Source: Planosporangium mesophilum (GTDB taxonomy: Bacteria > Actinomycetota > Actinomycetes > Mycobacteriales > Micromonosporaceae). Taken from it: a DNA stretch of 64,000 nt. Under the pieces are notes generated by a model that was not told the origin of the DNA, made no database searches, and worked only from the letters and a program-made list of their open reading frames with translations. Below, piece by piece: positions 26,702-35,467 of the stretch (positions are counted from its first letter, which is position 1; every line of letters begins with the position of its first letter). The position numbers and the translations under genes were made by a program. The stretch spans positions 1-64,000 of the forward strand of contig NZ_BOON01000039.1 in assembly GCF_016863255.1 (NCBI RefSeq). Direction: 5' to 3'.

Positions 26702-28155
26702 TACGATCGCCTCCCGACGAACCCGGTGCGAGTCATTTCGCCCCATACATGCTTGGCGCCGGTCAGTGCCGACCAGGTGCCCTGAACCCGCCAGAAGGCG
26801 GTCAACTGCCGATATCCGAGGTTCTCCACGACCGACGCGACGACCGCGGCGCCCAGGTCCCTCCAGCGCGAGTACCGGTGGAAGCTGTACTCCTCGACCG
26901 CCAGTGCGATCAGATTGATCAACATCGCGTACCCGTACGCGACGAGCAGGAAGCGCCAGGCGAACCCGAGGTCGACCGCGCCGACCGCGAGGCCGAGCGG
27001 TACGAGGACCGGCCCGGCCAGTTCGACCAGCGGGGCGAGGAACTCGAAGACCAGGTAGTAGGGGAGCGCAACCAGACCGATCCGACCGTATCGGGGGTTG
27101 CCGATCACCGCCCGGTGTTTGGCCAGGACCTCGGCGAGCCCGCGGTGCCAGCGCCGCCGCTGCCGCGCCAGCACGGCGAGACTGTCGGGGGCTTCGCTCC
27201 ACGAGACGGGTTCGGCCACGAAAACGATCCGGTAGTCGCGCTTGAGATGGCGCAGGTGCCGGTGCAGCCGGACCACCAGTTCGGCGTCCTCGCCGATGGT
27301 GTCGTGGTCCAGGCCGCCGATCTCGACGAGCAGGTCGCGCCGGAAGATCCCGAAGGCGCCGGAGATGACGAGCAGTCCCCCCAGCCTCGACCAGCCGGTG
27401 CGGCCGAGCAGGAACGCGCGCAGGTACTCGACAACCTGGATGCGGGGCAGCCAGGTGCGCGGCATCCGGGTGTCGACGATGCGGCCGGCGACGACCGTAC
27501 AGCCGTTGGCGATGCGGACGACGCCGCCGGCGGCCACCACCCGCAGCGGGTCGTCGGCGAACGGCTTGGCCACCGACAGCAGTGCCTGCGGGTCCAGGAT
27601 GGAGTCCGCGTCGACCATGCAGACCAGCGGGTGCCGCGCCACGTTGATGCCGACGTTGAGCGCGTCGGTCTTGCCGCCGCCGGCCTTGCGGACCACGACG
27701 AGCGGGTCGGGCCGCAGCCGAGGTACGTGTACGGACAGGACGGCGCCCCGGGTCGGCACGCTGTCGGGCACCACCCGCGGCACCTCCACCAGGTCGAACT
27801 CGGCGGCGAGCCGGTCGAAGGTGGCGTCGGTGGAGCCGTCGTCGATGATGACGACCTCGAAGACCGGGTACCGGAGGGCCAGCATCGCGTGTACCGACTC
27901 GACGATGCCGGCCTCCTCGTTGTGGGCCGGCACCAGGACCGAGGTCGGCTGCGTCAGCGGTGACCGGTACGTCTCCTCGAAGCCCGACAGCGGGACACGC
28001 CGCAGGTGGTGCACGAACTCGACGGTCGCCAGCACGATGAGGACCAGGTAGCTGGTGTTGATGAACAGGAAGTAGACGAGGATGGCGGTGTCCGTCACGT
28101 GCAGGACTTCGCGTACCCAATCGAGCACTGTGGACATCGACGGGTGCGGGATCAT
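26701..28155 (-). CDS. membrane family 2 glycosyltransferase (processive polysaccharide synthase-like)
   Basis: 484 residues. An N-terminal membrane helix (about 22-45) leads into a GT2 domain with DDGS at 105-108, DADS at 182-185, GED at 288-290 and QRRRW at 332-336. These are the nucleotide-binding, metal-binding, base and acceptor motifs of processive synthases such as cellulose, chitin, hyaluronan and PNAG synthases. Three or so C-terminal helices (about 360-440) would form a channel. No PilZ domain is present. The polymer cannot be predicted. The start overlaps the HEAT-repeat gene (ATGA) and the stop overlaps the kinase gene, so expression is tightly coupled to signalling genes. Confidence 0.92.
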   Translation of the reverse strand: MIPHPSMSTVLDWVREVLHVTDTAILVYFLFINTSYLVLIVLATVEFVHHLRRVPLSGFEETYRSPLTQPTSVLVPAHNEEAGIVESVHAMLALRYPVFEVVIIDDGSTDATFDRLAAEFDLVEVPRVVPDSVPTRGAVLSVHVPRLRPDPLVVVRKAGGGKTDALNVGINVARHPLVCMVDADSILDPQALLSVAKPFADDPLRVVAAGGVVRIANGCTVVAGRIVDTRMPRTWLPRIQVVEYLRAFLLGRTGWSRLGGLLVISGAFGIFRRDLLVEIGGLDHDTIGEDAELVVRLHRHLRHLKRDYRIVFVAEPVSWSEAPDSLAVLARQRRRWHRGLAEVLAKHRAVIGNPRYGRIGLVALPYYLVFEFLAPLVELAGPVLVPLGLAVGAVDLGFAWRFLLVAYGYAMLINLIALAVEEYSFHRYSRWRDLGAAVVASVVENLGYRQLTAFWRVQGTWSALTGAKHVWGEMTRTGFVGRRS

Positions 28156-29315
28156 CGGCCGACCGCCGTCGGCTGCTCGGAACGGGCCGGCGCGCCGTCG
28201 CGACGCCGCTCGTCCACTTCGGCCACGGCGAGCGCCTCCCAGGCGTACCGGGCCGCCCGCTCGGCGGCGACGCTGAGCCCATCGGTACGGGCGGCGGCGT
28301 GGCGGCCGGGCGACGGGTCCGGCCCGGTGGCGACGGCCTGCTCCAGGACCTCGCGCCCGGCCGGGCCGAGGCGCAGCAGCGCGTGGGCCGTGGCGTGCGC
28401 GACCTCGTGCTGCGGGTCCGCCAGCAGGGCGTCGAGCGCGGGCGCGGCGGCCACCGCACCGAGGTCGCCCAGCGCGTGGGCGGCCCGGGCACGCAGGCCG
28501 GGCGGGTTCTCCGGTGCGACGGCCGCCAGCAGCGGGGCCAGCGCCGAGCGGGTACCGAGCCGGCCCAGCGCCGCCGCGGCCCGTTCGCGTACCTCCGGCG
28601 ACGGGTCGGTATCCAGGGTGTCGATGACGCGGGCGGCCGCGGTGATCGCGCCGATGAGGCCGAGCACCTCGACGGAGGTCGCGCGGACGAGTTCGGCGTC
28701 GTGGTCGAGGGCGGCGGTCAGCGCCTCCAGGGTGCCGGCACCCATCCGCATCACGGCGTCCGCGACGACCTGCGGGGGTATCGGGCGCCGGCCGGCCAGA
28801 CTGTCCAGCAGCGCGGCCGCGGCGGCCGGGTCGGCGATGCGGCCGAGGGCCCGGGCGGCGACGGCGCGCACGTCCGGGTCCCGATCGCCGAGCAGCGAGA
28901 CGAGCAGCGGTACGGCGTCGCGCCGCCCCAGGTTGCCCAGTACCTCGGCGGCGCGGGCGCGCCGCATCGCGCCCCGGCCGCGTACGTCGTCGAGCGCCCG
29001 TTCGCCCATGCCCCGCTGTTCGAACACGGAGACGAGGGCGGCGTGCGACTCACCGCGTACCTTTCCCAGCAGGGCCACGGCGGTGGGCTCGATGGCGCGC
29101 CAGGCGGCGGGCTCCAGGCGTACCAGAGTCTGTTGGTTTTCCGGCTCGTCGTCCCCGGCGGCGAGGGAGAGCAGGACGCGGCGGCCGGGGGCGGCGAGGC
29201 GGGCCTGCCTGGCCTCGCGGGTACGGCGCACCGCCCGGCCGAGGACGATCACCGCTCCGAGGGCGAGGGCGGCGCCGGCGAGGACGAGCAGGACGGCGGT
29301 GGCGAGGCCCGCCAC
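28152..29315 (-). CDS. membrane-anchored HEAT-repeat protein
   Basis: 387 residues. An N-terminal membrane helix (about 4-27) is followed by a cytoplasmic region with about six HEAT-like repeats (about 110-345), each of the form RARAAEVLGNLGRRDAVPLL or VRERAAAALGRLGTRSALAP. HEAT solenoids are protein-binding scaffolds. Placed between a receiver and a glycosyltransferase, it may connect the signal to the synthase; that is inference. It starts two bases after the receiver gene and overlaps the glycosyltransferase gene by four. Confidence 0.88.
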   Translation of the reverse strand: MAGLATAVLLVLAGAALALGAVIVLGRAVRRTREARQARLAAPGRRVLLSLAAGDDEPENQQTLVRLEPAAWRAIEPTAVALLGKVRGESHAALVSVFEQRGMGERALDDVRGRGAMRRARAAEVLGNLGRRDAVPLLVSLLGDRDPDVRAVAARALGRIADPAAAAALLDSLAGRRPIPPQVVADAVMRMGAGTLEALTAALDHDAELVRATSVEVLGLIGAITAAARVIDTLDTDPSPEVRERAAAALGRLGTRSALAPLLAAVAPENPPGLRARAAHALGDLGAVAAAPALDALLADPQHEVAHATAHALLRLGPAGREVLEQAVATGPDPSPGRHAAARTDGLSVAAERAARYAWEALAVAEVDERRRDGAPARSEQPTAVGR

Positions 29316-29317
29316 TG

Positions 29318-29692
29318 TCAGGCCCGCGTCCGCGCCAGTACCGCCTCGACCCGGCTGACCAGTTCGCGCGGGCTGAACGGTTTGACCACGTAGTCGTCGG
29401 CACCGGCCCCGAAGCCGACCTCCACGTCGCCCTCCTGGGCGCGGGCGGTCAGCAGGATGATGGGCAGCGTGGCGGTGGGGGCGTTGCCGCGCAGCTCCCG
29501 GCAGACGTCGATGCCGGACATCCCGGGCATCATGACGTCGAGTACGGCCAGGTCGGGCGGTGTCTCGCGGGCTGCCGAGAGGGCGGCGAGGCCGTTGTCG
29601 ACGGCGATCACGTCGTAGCCGGCCTGTTCGAGCTTGAAGGCGATGAGATCGCGGATGTCCGGATCGTCATCGGCGATCAGGATCGCTGTCAT
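29318..29692 (-). CDS. single-domain response regulator (receiver only)
   Basis: 124 residues, a complete receiver with no output domain. It has the acidic pocket IADDDPD, phospho-acceptor in LAVLDVMMPGMSG, Thr in ILLTARA and Lys in YVVKPFSP. Such CheY/DivK-type proteins act by protein contact. It heads the operon receiver, HEAT protein, glycosyltransferase, kinase (29692 down to 24830), so it probably receives phosphate from the kinase and acts on the HEAT protein or the synthase. The ribosome site is GGGGGAG. A TATCTT at 29748-29743 could be its -10 box. Confidence 0.93.
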   Translation of the reverse strand: MTAILIADDDPDIRDLIAFKLEQAGYDVIAVDNGLAALSAARETPPDLAVLDVMMPGMSGIDVCRELRGNAPTATLPIILLTARAQEGDVEVGFGAGADDYVVKPFSPRELVSRVEAVLARTRA

Positions 29693-29816
29693 GTCTCCCC
29701 CTGGGGTACCGACTGGCCGCCAGCCCGTTGCGGCTTACCTGCAAGATAGTCCGAATTTACACGTTTTTGTCGGATCCTTGTGGTCCGCCGCGCTGCCCGA
29801 CGCTGGATGTAACGCC

Positions 29817-29993
29817 GTGAATCCGCCACGGGATGCGGCACTGAACGGGTGGCCGTACGACCCCGAACGGTTGACCCGGCCGCCGAACGTGGCGCACCGG
29901 CGCCCGGATCTCGGAGAGCTCGACATCGATATGGGTGCCGAAGTGTCCAAGATCTATGAGGACCGACTACGACCCGGGCCGCGCCGGGGCTGA
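29817..29993 (+). pseudogene. small open frame, possible gene remnant, in a 540-base gap
   Basis: The gap 29693-30232 has no clear gene. A 58-codon frame from GTG 29817 ends at TGA 29993; shifting frame near the stop gives a further coding-like stretch (about 29988-30080) ending at TAG. Third-position GC is lower than in neighbouring genes, and no family is recognised. It could be a decayed frameshifted gene or chance. Bases 29943-29954 (GTGTCCAAGATC) match one arm of the palindrome at 49100. Confidence 0.25.
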
Positions 29994-30098
29994 CGGTCAT
30001 CAGGACCATCGGCGGGTACGACCACGACGGCACCCGCTACACGACCGGGGAGCGACAAACCCGGTGTCTGCACTGGTAGACCCGTAAATGGAAAGCGC

Positions 30099-30132
30099 CG
30101 CCGGGCAGGGACTCGAGGTCTCCTACCCGGCG
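30099..30132. terminator. GC-rich hairpin downstream of the mannanase gene
   Basis: Arms CGCCGGGCAGG and CCTACCCGGCG (one mismatch) enclose a 12-base loop that can itself pair partly. It lies about 100 bases past the stop of the minus-strand GH26-like gene and could terminate it. There is no U-tract. Confidence 0.45.
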
Positions 30133-30232
30133 ACGCCAATCTGGGGAGCCGCGCCTCGGCGGCGTGCCCATAACGTTCCGCCGCTGGCGGAGCGCCGACG
30201 GTACGGCGCGGTTGCGGATTAGTTGTCGCGGT

Positions 30233-31927
30233 TCACTTGACCGTGACGTTGAAGATCGGGTCAGCCGCGATCTTCTTGAACTCGGTCAGCGACTGCGGCG
30301 AGCTGTTGACCCGGAGGTCGCCGGGGGCACCCGGCGCGTTCTGCGCGTCGAAGTACATCAGGCCCTTGATCGCGGGGAGCGCCTTGAGCTGCTGGAGCAC
30401 CTTGGCGTAGATCGCCGCCTTCTGGGTCGGGTCGGCGGCGTAGTCGAACACGCCCCACTCCGAAACCATGAACGGCTTGTTCGGGTGCTGGCTGGTCACC
30501 CAGGAGTAGTAGCCCGGGAACGCCGCCTTGTTGGTGGTGCGGTTGACCAGGTAGTTGAAGTCGCCGTAGTGGAAGCCGCCGGGCTGGGCGTTGACGTACG
30601 CGTCCAGCGTGATCCAGTCGACCCACGCGTCACCCGGGTACAGGTCGTACCACCAGGGCATGTTGTTCCACTTCTCGTACGACATGTACGTCAGGGTCGC
30701 CACCGCGTTGGTCACGCCGTTGCTGCGGAGCCGGTCGACCACATGGCGGAACATCGCGGCGTAGTCCTTGGCGGTCATGCCCGAGCCGGCCGTCGCGTTG
30801 ACGTCGTTCTCCGGCTCGTGGTGGATGACCAGGAAGAACGGCTTCGTGTAGTTCGCCTTCAGGTAACTGGCCTCGAGGTCGATCCGGGCGTCCGCCGCAC
30901 CGGCGGCGACCTGGGCCCAGGTGTACCCGTCGGCCACCTTCCAGTTCGGCATCAGCAGCCGCGGCCGGGCCGGGTCACTGGCCATCGCGATCTCGGTCTT
31001 CGTCGGGAAGAGTTGATCACCGGTGTGGTACGTGTGGTAGATCGACGCGGTCCGGCCGGTGACCGCCTCCCAGTCCTTGAGCGCCTGGTCGCGCGGGGTC
31101 GTGGAGAAGCCGCCCGCGGCCGCGCCCCAGAGCACGCCGCAGCTCGGTACGAGCTTGGCGTCCACGGTGCACTCCGCCGGCTTGGCGGTGGTAGGGCTCG
31201 GCGACGGGGTGGCCGGGTTGCTCACCGTCGGGCTCGGCGACGGGGTGGCCGGCTTGCTCGCCGTCGGGCTCGGCGACGGCGTGACGGACTTGGTCGGAGT
31301 CGGCGACGGAGCCGAGACCGTGTTCTGCATCGTCAGCTTGAGCTGCGGGCCGGTGGCGCCGTACTCGGCGGAGCGGAACCGGGCGACGTCGTTGGTGACC
31401 GACGAGGTGATCGCGAACGCGTACGCGCCGGCGCCCGTGATCACCTTGCTGACGTCGAACGTCACGGTCGCCGCCGAGGCGCTCGGGTTGACGGTCGCCA
31501 CGACCGAGCCGAGAGCCGGAGCGTTGTTCCTGGTCAGCGCGGCCTCGGTCCAACCGGTACCGGGCACCACGGACAGGGTGACCGTGGCCGGCAGCTTGTG
31601 CTCGTCGCGGCTGAGCGTCACGGTGGCGCCGGTGACGGTCGAGCCGGCCGCGAGCGTACCGACCTTGAACTTCAGGTACGTGACCATGCGGTCGCCGTTG
31701 AGGGTGCCTGCGACCAGCTTGTCGGCCGCGCCGGTGTTGAGGTTCACGCGCGCGCCGGAGATGTACGCGTCGTCGGTCGGGCTGTAGCTCAACGTGCTCG
31801 TGGCCGCGAACGCGCCGGTACCGAGTGCGAGCGGGCCCGCGACCGCGATGGCGATCGCGGCGACCGGAAGCAGCCGGCCGAAGCGTGAGCGTGCGGATCC
31901 CTCATGGGGAGTGACGGACTGCGTCAC
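30233..31927 (-). CDS. secreted GH26-like beta-mannanase with N-terminal carbohydrate-binding-like domain
   Basis: 564 residues from GTG 31927 (GAGGAGA upstream); the frame extends to 32113 but without a ribosome site. A signal peptide (about 18-42) precedes a DNRLRE/CBM96-like beta-sandwich (about 45-200), a Pro-Ser-Thr linker of three 12-residue repeats (about 215-250), and a glycosidase domain (about 255-560). The candidate acid is Glu371 in IHHEPEND and the candidate nucleophile Glu490 in SEWGVFD, as in family 26. It probably cuts mannan or a related glycan outside the cell. The neighbouring operon encodes a polysaccharide synthase. Confidence 0.82.
   Translation of the reverse strand: MTQSVTPHEGSARSRFGRLLPVAAIAIAVAGPLALGTGAFAATSTLSYSPTDDAYISGARVNLNTGAADKLVAGTLNGDRMVTYLKFKVGTLAAGSTVTGATVTLSRDEHKLPATVTLSVVPGTGWTEAALTRNNAPALGSVVATVNPSASAATVTFDVSKVITGAGAYAFAITSSVTNDVARFRSAEYGATGPQLKLTMQNTVSAPSPTPTKSVTPSPSPTASKPATPSPSPTVSNPATPSPSPTTAKPAECTVDAKLVPSCGVLWGAAAGGFSTTPRDQALKDWEAVTGRTASIYHTYHTGDQLFPTKTEIAMASDPARPRLLMPNWKVADGYTWAQVAAGAADARIDLEASYLKANYTKPFFLVIHHEPENDVNATAGSGMTAKDYAAMFRHVVDRLRSNGVTNAVATLTYMSYEKWNNMPWWYDLYPGDAWVDWITLDAYVNAQPGGFHYGDFNYLVNRTTNKAAFPGYYSWVTSQHPNKPFMVSEWGVFDYAADPTQKAAIYAKVLQQLKALPAIKGLMYFDAQNAPGAPGDLRVNSSPQSLTEFKKIAADPIFNVTVK
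31175..31282 (-). repeat. three 36-base tandem repeats encoding the Pro-Ser-Thr linker
   Basis: Three consecutive 36-base units (31175-31210, 31211-31246, 31247-31282) encode TPSPSPTxxxPA. The units are nearly identical, indicating recent duplication or slippage. Linkers of this kind separate binding and catalytic domains in secreted glycosidases. Confidence 0.85.
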
Positions 31928-32222
31928 GGTTACGTCTCCTCGAAGTCGTCCTGAGTGGACGTCTTCGAGAGTTCGTCGCCGTCGGTTCGGTGCCGGTCGC
32001 TCGCGGTTGCACCTGGGTAGCGGAGGCCGGAGAGGGCGATCCAGCAGACCACGGTGGACGGGGTGCTCCGCGTCCACCGATCGAGCGGTCTTCGGTGGAG
32101 GGAGCGTCGGCAACCGGGCTGCCCCTCAACGCGAACCGGCGTGAACTGGACGCGACCGTACCGTCGAGAAGGTATCCGGCGAAGGGTTGCTTCGCCGTCA
32201 AACTACGAGCGAGGAGACCGGG

Positions 32223-32483
32223 ATGGCCCAGACCCTGATGGTGTCGTCGGCGGCGTACGAGGCGTCCGGGTCGACCGAGCGCTGTGACCGGTGTGGCGCG
32301 GCCGCCAAGCTCGGCCTCGTCCTGGCAGGCGGCGGCGAGCTGACATTCTGCGGGCACCACGCGAACGCGTACGCCGACACGATTCTGCAGGAGGCGGAGA
32401 GCGTGTTCCTGGAGTCGGGCTTCGACTGGCGGGGCGTGCCGTACAACGGTGCCCACCGGGCGACCGCCCAGCAGGCCGCCTGA
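32223..32483 (+). CDS. DUF7455-type small Cys/His protein
   Basis: 86 residues from ATG 32223, with GAGGAG upstream; the frame to 32187 is an extension. The core reads RCDRCGAAAKLGLVL then ELTFCGHHANAYAD, a CxxC plus CxHH pattern that could bind zinc. The family is widespread in actinobacteria and uncharacterised. It stands alone between the secreted mannanase (divergent) and the DNA ligase (100 bases downstream). The 295-base gap upstream holds no gene I can support. Confidence 0.85.
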   Translation: MAQTLMVSSAAYEASGSTERCDRCGAAAKLGLVLAGGGELTFCGHHANAYADTILQEAESVFLESGFDWRGVPYNGAHRATAQQAA

Positions 32484-32583
32484 GCACCCGAGGCCGCCAC
32501 AGCCTCCCCGACGTTGTGGCCCCGGAGGTGCTCCATGACCACGACCTCGGGGAGGTCGTGCCGATCAAGGGCACTATGAATGG

Positions 32584-34119
32584 ATGCGCTTTGTTGACCT
32601 CGCGGCCACCTCGACCGCGGTAGCGGACACGTCGGGCCGCCGGGCGAAGATCGAGTTGCTGGCCGACGCACTGCGCCGGCTCGCCGCCGGGGGCTCCGAC
32701 GAAACCATCACGGCCGGCGCGGCCTACCTTGCGGGGGAGGTGCGCCAGCGCCAGACCGGGGTCGGCTGGGCCAGCCTGCGCGAGCTACCGCCGCCCGCAC
32801 CGGTCGCCACCCTCACCGTCGAGCAGGTCGACGCGGCGCTGCAGCGGTTCTCCGAACTCGCCGGGCCCGGCTCGCAGGCCGAGCGGCGGCGCGGCGTATC
32901 CGCGCTGTTCGCCGCGGCCACCGCGGACGAGCAGCGGGTACTCGTCGGGCTGCTGACCGGGGAACTGCGCCAGGGCGCGCAGGCCGGGCTGCTCGCCGAC
33001 GCAGTCGCGAAGGCCGCCGGCGTCGAGATCGGAGAGGTCCGCCGGGCCCTGCTGCTGGCCGGCGACCTCAGGGCGGTCGCCGCTGCCGCGCTCACCGGCG
33101 GCCCGGGCGCACTCGCCACGTTCCACCTCTCCGTCGGGCGGCCCCTCGCGCCCATGCTGGCCCAGAGCGCGCCGTCGGTGGCCGAGGCGCTCGCCGCCAC
33201 CGGCGCGCCGGCCGCCGCCGACGTCAAGCTCGACGGGGTACGCATCCAGGTGCACCGCGACGGCTCCGACGTGGCCGTGTTCAGCCGCAGCCTGGACGAC
33301 CTCACCGCCCGCCTGCCCGGCGTCGTGGCGGCGGTACGCGCGCTGCCCGCCCATACCCTCGTCCTCGACGGCGAGGCGATGGGCCACGACGAGGCCGGCC
33401 GCCCGCTGCCGTTCCAGGAGATCTCCGGCCGGGCCGCCCGGCGCGGCGAGCCGGCCCAGCTCACGCCGTTCTTCTTCGACCTGTTGCACCTCGACGGCGC
33501 TGACCTGCTCGACGCGCCGGCCCGGGACCGGTGGGCCGCGCTCACCGGGGCGGTCCCCGGGGAGCTGCTGGTGACCCGTACCGAGATCGCGGACGTCGCG
33601 GACGCGGAGCGCGCCTTCGCTGCGGCCGTCGACGCGGGCCAGGAGGGTCTCGTGATCAAGTCTTTGGACGCGCCGTACGACGTGGGCCGCCGGGGCGCGG
33701 CCTGGGTCAAGGTCAAGCCGCGGCACACCCTCGACCTGGTCGTCCTGGCCGCCGAGTGGGGGCACGGCCGACGTCGCGGCTGGCTGTCCAACCTGCACCT
33801 GGGCGCCCGCGACCCGGAGACGGGCGGTTTCGTCATGCTCGGCAAGACCTTCAAGGGCCTCACCGACGAGCTGTTGCGCTGGCAGACCGAGCGGCTACAG
33901 GCGCTCGCCGTCGAGCGGAACGACTGGGTCGTGAAGGTACGCCCGGAGCTCGTGGTGGAGATCGCCTTCGACGGGGTGCAGACCTCGCCGCGCTACCCGG
34001 GCGGGGTGGCACTGCGCTTCGCCAGGGTCCTGCGGTACCGCGAGGACAAGAGCGCGGCCGAGGCGGACACCATCGGCGACGTCCGGGCCATCCACGCGGG
34101 GCGGCTCGCAGGCGGCTGA
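32584..34119 (+). CDS. lig: ATP-dependent DNA ligase (LigB type)
   Basis: 511 residues. An N-terminal helical DNA-binding domain (about 1-190) is followed by the nucleotidyltransferase domain with the adenylated Lys in ADVKLDGVRIQ, then VLDGEAMGH, FFFDLLHLDG, EGLVIKS and WVKVKPRH, and a C-terminal OB fold. This is the archaeal-like ligase class that many actinobacteria carry beside the essential NAD-dependent LigA. It seals nicks, probably in repair. No Ku or polymerase gene is adjacent, so a LigD-type end-joining role is not indicated. Confidence 0.95.
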   Translation: MRFVDLAATSTAVADTSGRRAKIELLADALRRLAAGGSDETITAGAAYLAGEVRQRQTGVGWASLRELPPPAPVATLTVEQVDAALQRFSELAGPGSQAERRRGVSALFAAATADEQRVLVGLLTGELRQGAQAGLLADAVAKAAGVEIGEVRRALLLAGDLRAVAAAALTGGPGALATFHLSVGRPLAPMLAQSAPSVAEALAATGAPAAADVKLDGVRIQVHRDGSDVAVFSRSLDDLTARLPGVVAAVRALPAHTLVLDGEAMGHDEAGRPLPFQEISGRAARRGEPAQLTPFFFDLLHLDGADLLDAPARDRWAALTGAVPGELLVTRTEIADVADAERAFAAAVDAGQEGLVIKSLDAPYDVGRRGAAWVKVKPRHTLDLVVLAAEWGHGRRRGWLSNLHLGARDPETGGFVMLGKTFKGLTDELLRWQTERLQALAVERNDWVVKVRPELVVEIAFDGVQTSPRYPGGVALRFARVLRYREDKSAAEADTIGDVRAIHAGRLAGG

Positions 34120-34141
34120 CTCGCGCCGTGAGCTCGCGCGG

Positions 34142-34588
34142 CTAGCTCTCGGCGAGCGACCGGGCCAGTTCGATCTCGGCGGGGTCGGAGACCACCGTCT
34201 CGTGGCCGACCCCGACGCCGGTCACCCGTACCAGCGTCGGGCCCACCTCGGCGGTCTCCTTGACCAGCAGGAACAGCAGGTTCACCAGGGGTATCACGAA
34301 GAAGCCGACGATCGCGCAGAGCACCGCCCAGGTCGGGGTACGGACCACCTGCTCACGGCTCACCTCCACGGTGGCGTCGGCGAGCGGGACCGCGCCGACC
34401 GGCGTGCGCAGGGTATCCGCCGTCACCTCGACGTCCCCGATGCGGGCGACGACGTCCGTCGTGCGCGCCGAGTCGGAGACCGAGGGGTACGACAGGGCGG
34501 AGTAGATCCCGGAGGGATACGGGTCGGGGTTGATCGCCCGCCGGGTCGGCTCGCCGTCGCCCACCCAGCCGTCATGATCGCCGCTCAT
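34142..34588 (-). CDS. small membrane protein of unknown function
   Basis: 148 residues from ATG 34588, which overlaps the SURF1 stop by four bases (ATGA). The protein has a hydrophilic N-terminal half, one strong hydrophobic segment (about 88-112, WAVLCAIVGFFVIPLVNLLFLLV) and a short C-terminal domain. No family is recognised with confidence. Coupling to a SURF1 gene hints at an envelope or respiratory-complex context. The much longer open frame up to 35890 is antisense noise over other genes. Confidence 0.75.
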   Translation of the reverse strand: MSGDHDGWVGDGEPTRRAINPDPYPSGIYSALSYPSVSDSARTTDVVARIGDVEVTADTLRTPVGAVPLADATVEVSREQVVRTPTWAVLCAIVGFFVIPLVNLLFLLVKETAEVGPTLVRVTGVGVGHETVVSDPAEIELARSLAES

Positions 34589-35352
34589 ACCGGCACTGTA
34601 ACCTCGCGCTCCGCCGGGGCGGTACCACGCGCTTCCCGTCGTGCCAGGTATCCGTACCCGAAGATGGTGAGCGCGGCGAACGCCCACCACTGCACCACGT
34701 ACCCGGCGTTCTGCCAGGCGTTCTCGTGGCTGGCCGGCACCGGGGTGAACCTCGGGTCGGCCTTCGGGGTCTGCTCGTCGAGCATCACGTACCCGCCGTA
34801 GGACGGGTAGGGCAGGCGCAGCGTCGCCGGGGAGATGCGCCGGACCGTGCCGTCCACCGGCCGGTCCGCACCGCTCTCCGGGCGCCGGATCGGGCCGACC
34901 ACCGTGACCTCGCCGGCCGGTGGCGCCGGCACCTCCGGCTTGGCCAGCGCACCGCCCGGCGGGGGCGCCAGCCACCCACGGTCCACGATCACCGCCGAGC
35001 CGTCGGGCAGCACCAGGGGCGTGAGCACCTCGAACCCGACCGCGCCCTCCACGGTGCGCCCGCGGACCAGGGTCTGCTTGCTGACGTCGTACCGTCCGGT
35101 CAGCTGGACCCGCGTCCACTCGGTAGCGGCCGACGGCGCGGGACCGGCGCGTCCGGCGGCGCCCGGGGGGGACAGGACGTTGGTGATCGGCACGGCGGGG
35201 CCGCTGCTGCCGGCGTCGATGCGCGCGTTGATCGCGGCGCGCTCGTGATAGCGATGCAACTGCCAGTTGCCGAGGCCGACCATCACCGTGGCGAGGACCA
35301 ACGCCAGCAGGGCCAGCCCCAGCCAGCGGGGGGTGGCAAGGAACCGGTACAC
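34585..35352 (-). CDS. SURF1-family cytochrome oxidase biogenesis protein
   Basis: 255 residues: a membrane helix near the N terminus (about 10-28) leading to GNWQLHRYHER, a periplasm-facing domain containing RGRTVEGAVGFEVLTPLVL and VIVDRGWLAPP, and a second helix near the C terminus preceded by NAWQNAGYVVQWWAFAA. This is the SURF1 plan. SURF1 helps insert haem a into cytochrome c oxidase. The gene is co-translated with a small membrane protein and divergent from the GNAT gene. Confidence 0.92.
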   Translation of the reverse strand: MYRFLATPRWLGLALLALVLATVMVGLGNWQLHRYHERAAINARIDAGSSGPAVPITNVLSPPGAAGRAGPAPSAATEWTRVQLTGRYDVSKQTLVRGRTVEGAVGFEVLTPLVLPDGSAVIVDRGWLAPPPGGALAKPEVPAPPAGEVTVVGPIRRPESGADRPVDGTVRRISPATLRLPYPSYGGYVMLDEQTPKADPRFTPVPASHENAWQNAGYVVQWWAFAALTIFGYGYLARREARGTAPAEREVTVPV

Positions 35353-35467
35353 GCCACAACGCTACCGGGTCGCCAACAGTGCGCCCGGCCGGCGCGGACC
35401 CGGTATCGTCCGCAGTGGCCATCACGATCAATGGTTCGCAGCATTTCGTGGCACCGGGGGGTCGGCG

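Noticed and set aside
24830-28492. A 1220-codon minus-strand frame
   Set aside because: Only the 3' half is the kinase gene (from ATG 26701). The 5' half is an out-of-frame reading of the glycosyltransferase gene, with no family match.
29318-29692. Frameshifted fragment of a longer response regulator
   Set aside because: The receiver is complete, ends cleanly and has the next gene two bases later; single-domain receivers are common.
30062-30200. Structured riboswitch (c-di-GMP type) near the mannanase gene
   Set aside because: The strong hairpin lies downstream of the gene, not in its leader, and the GEMM core is absent; it is better read as a terminator.
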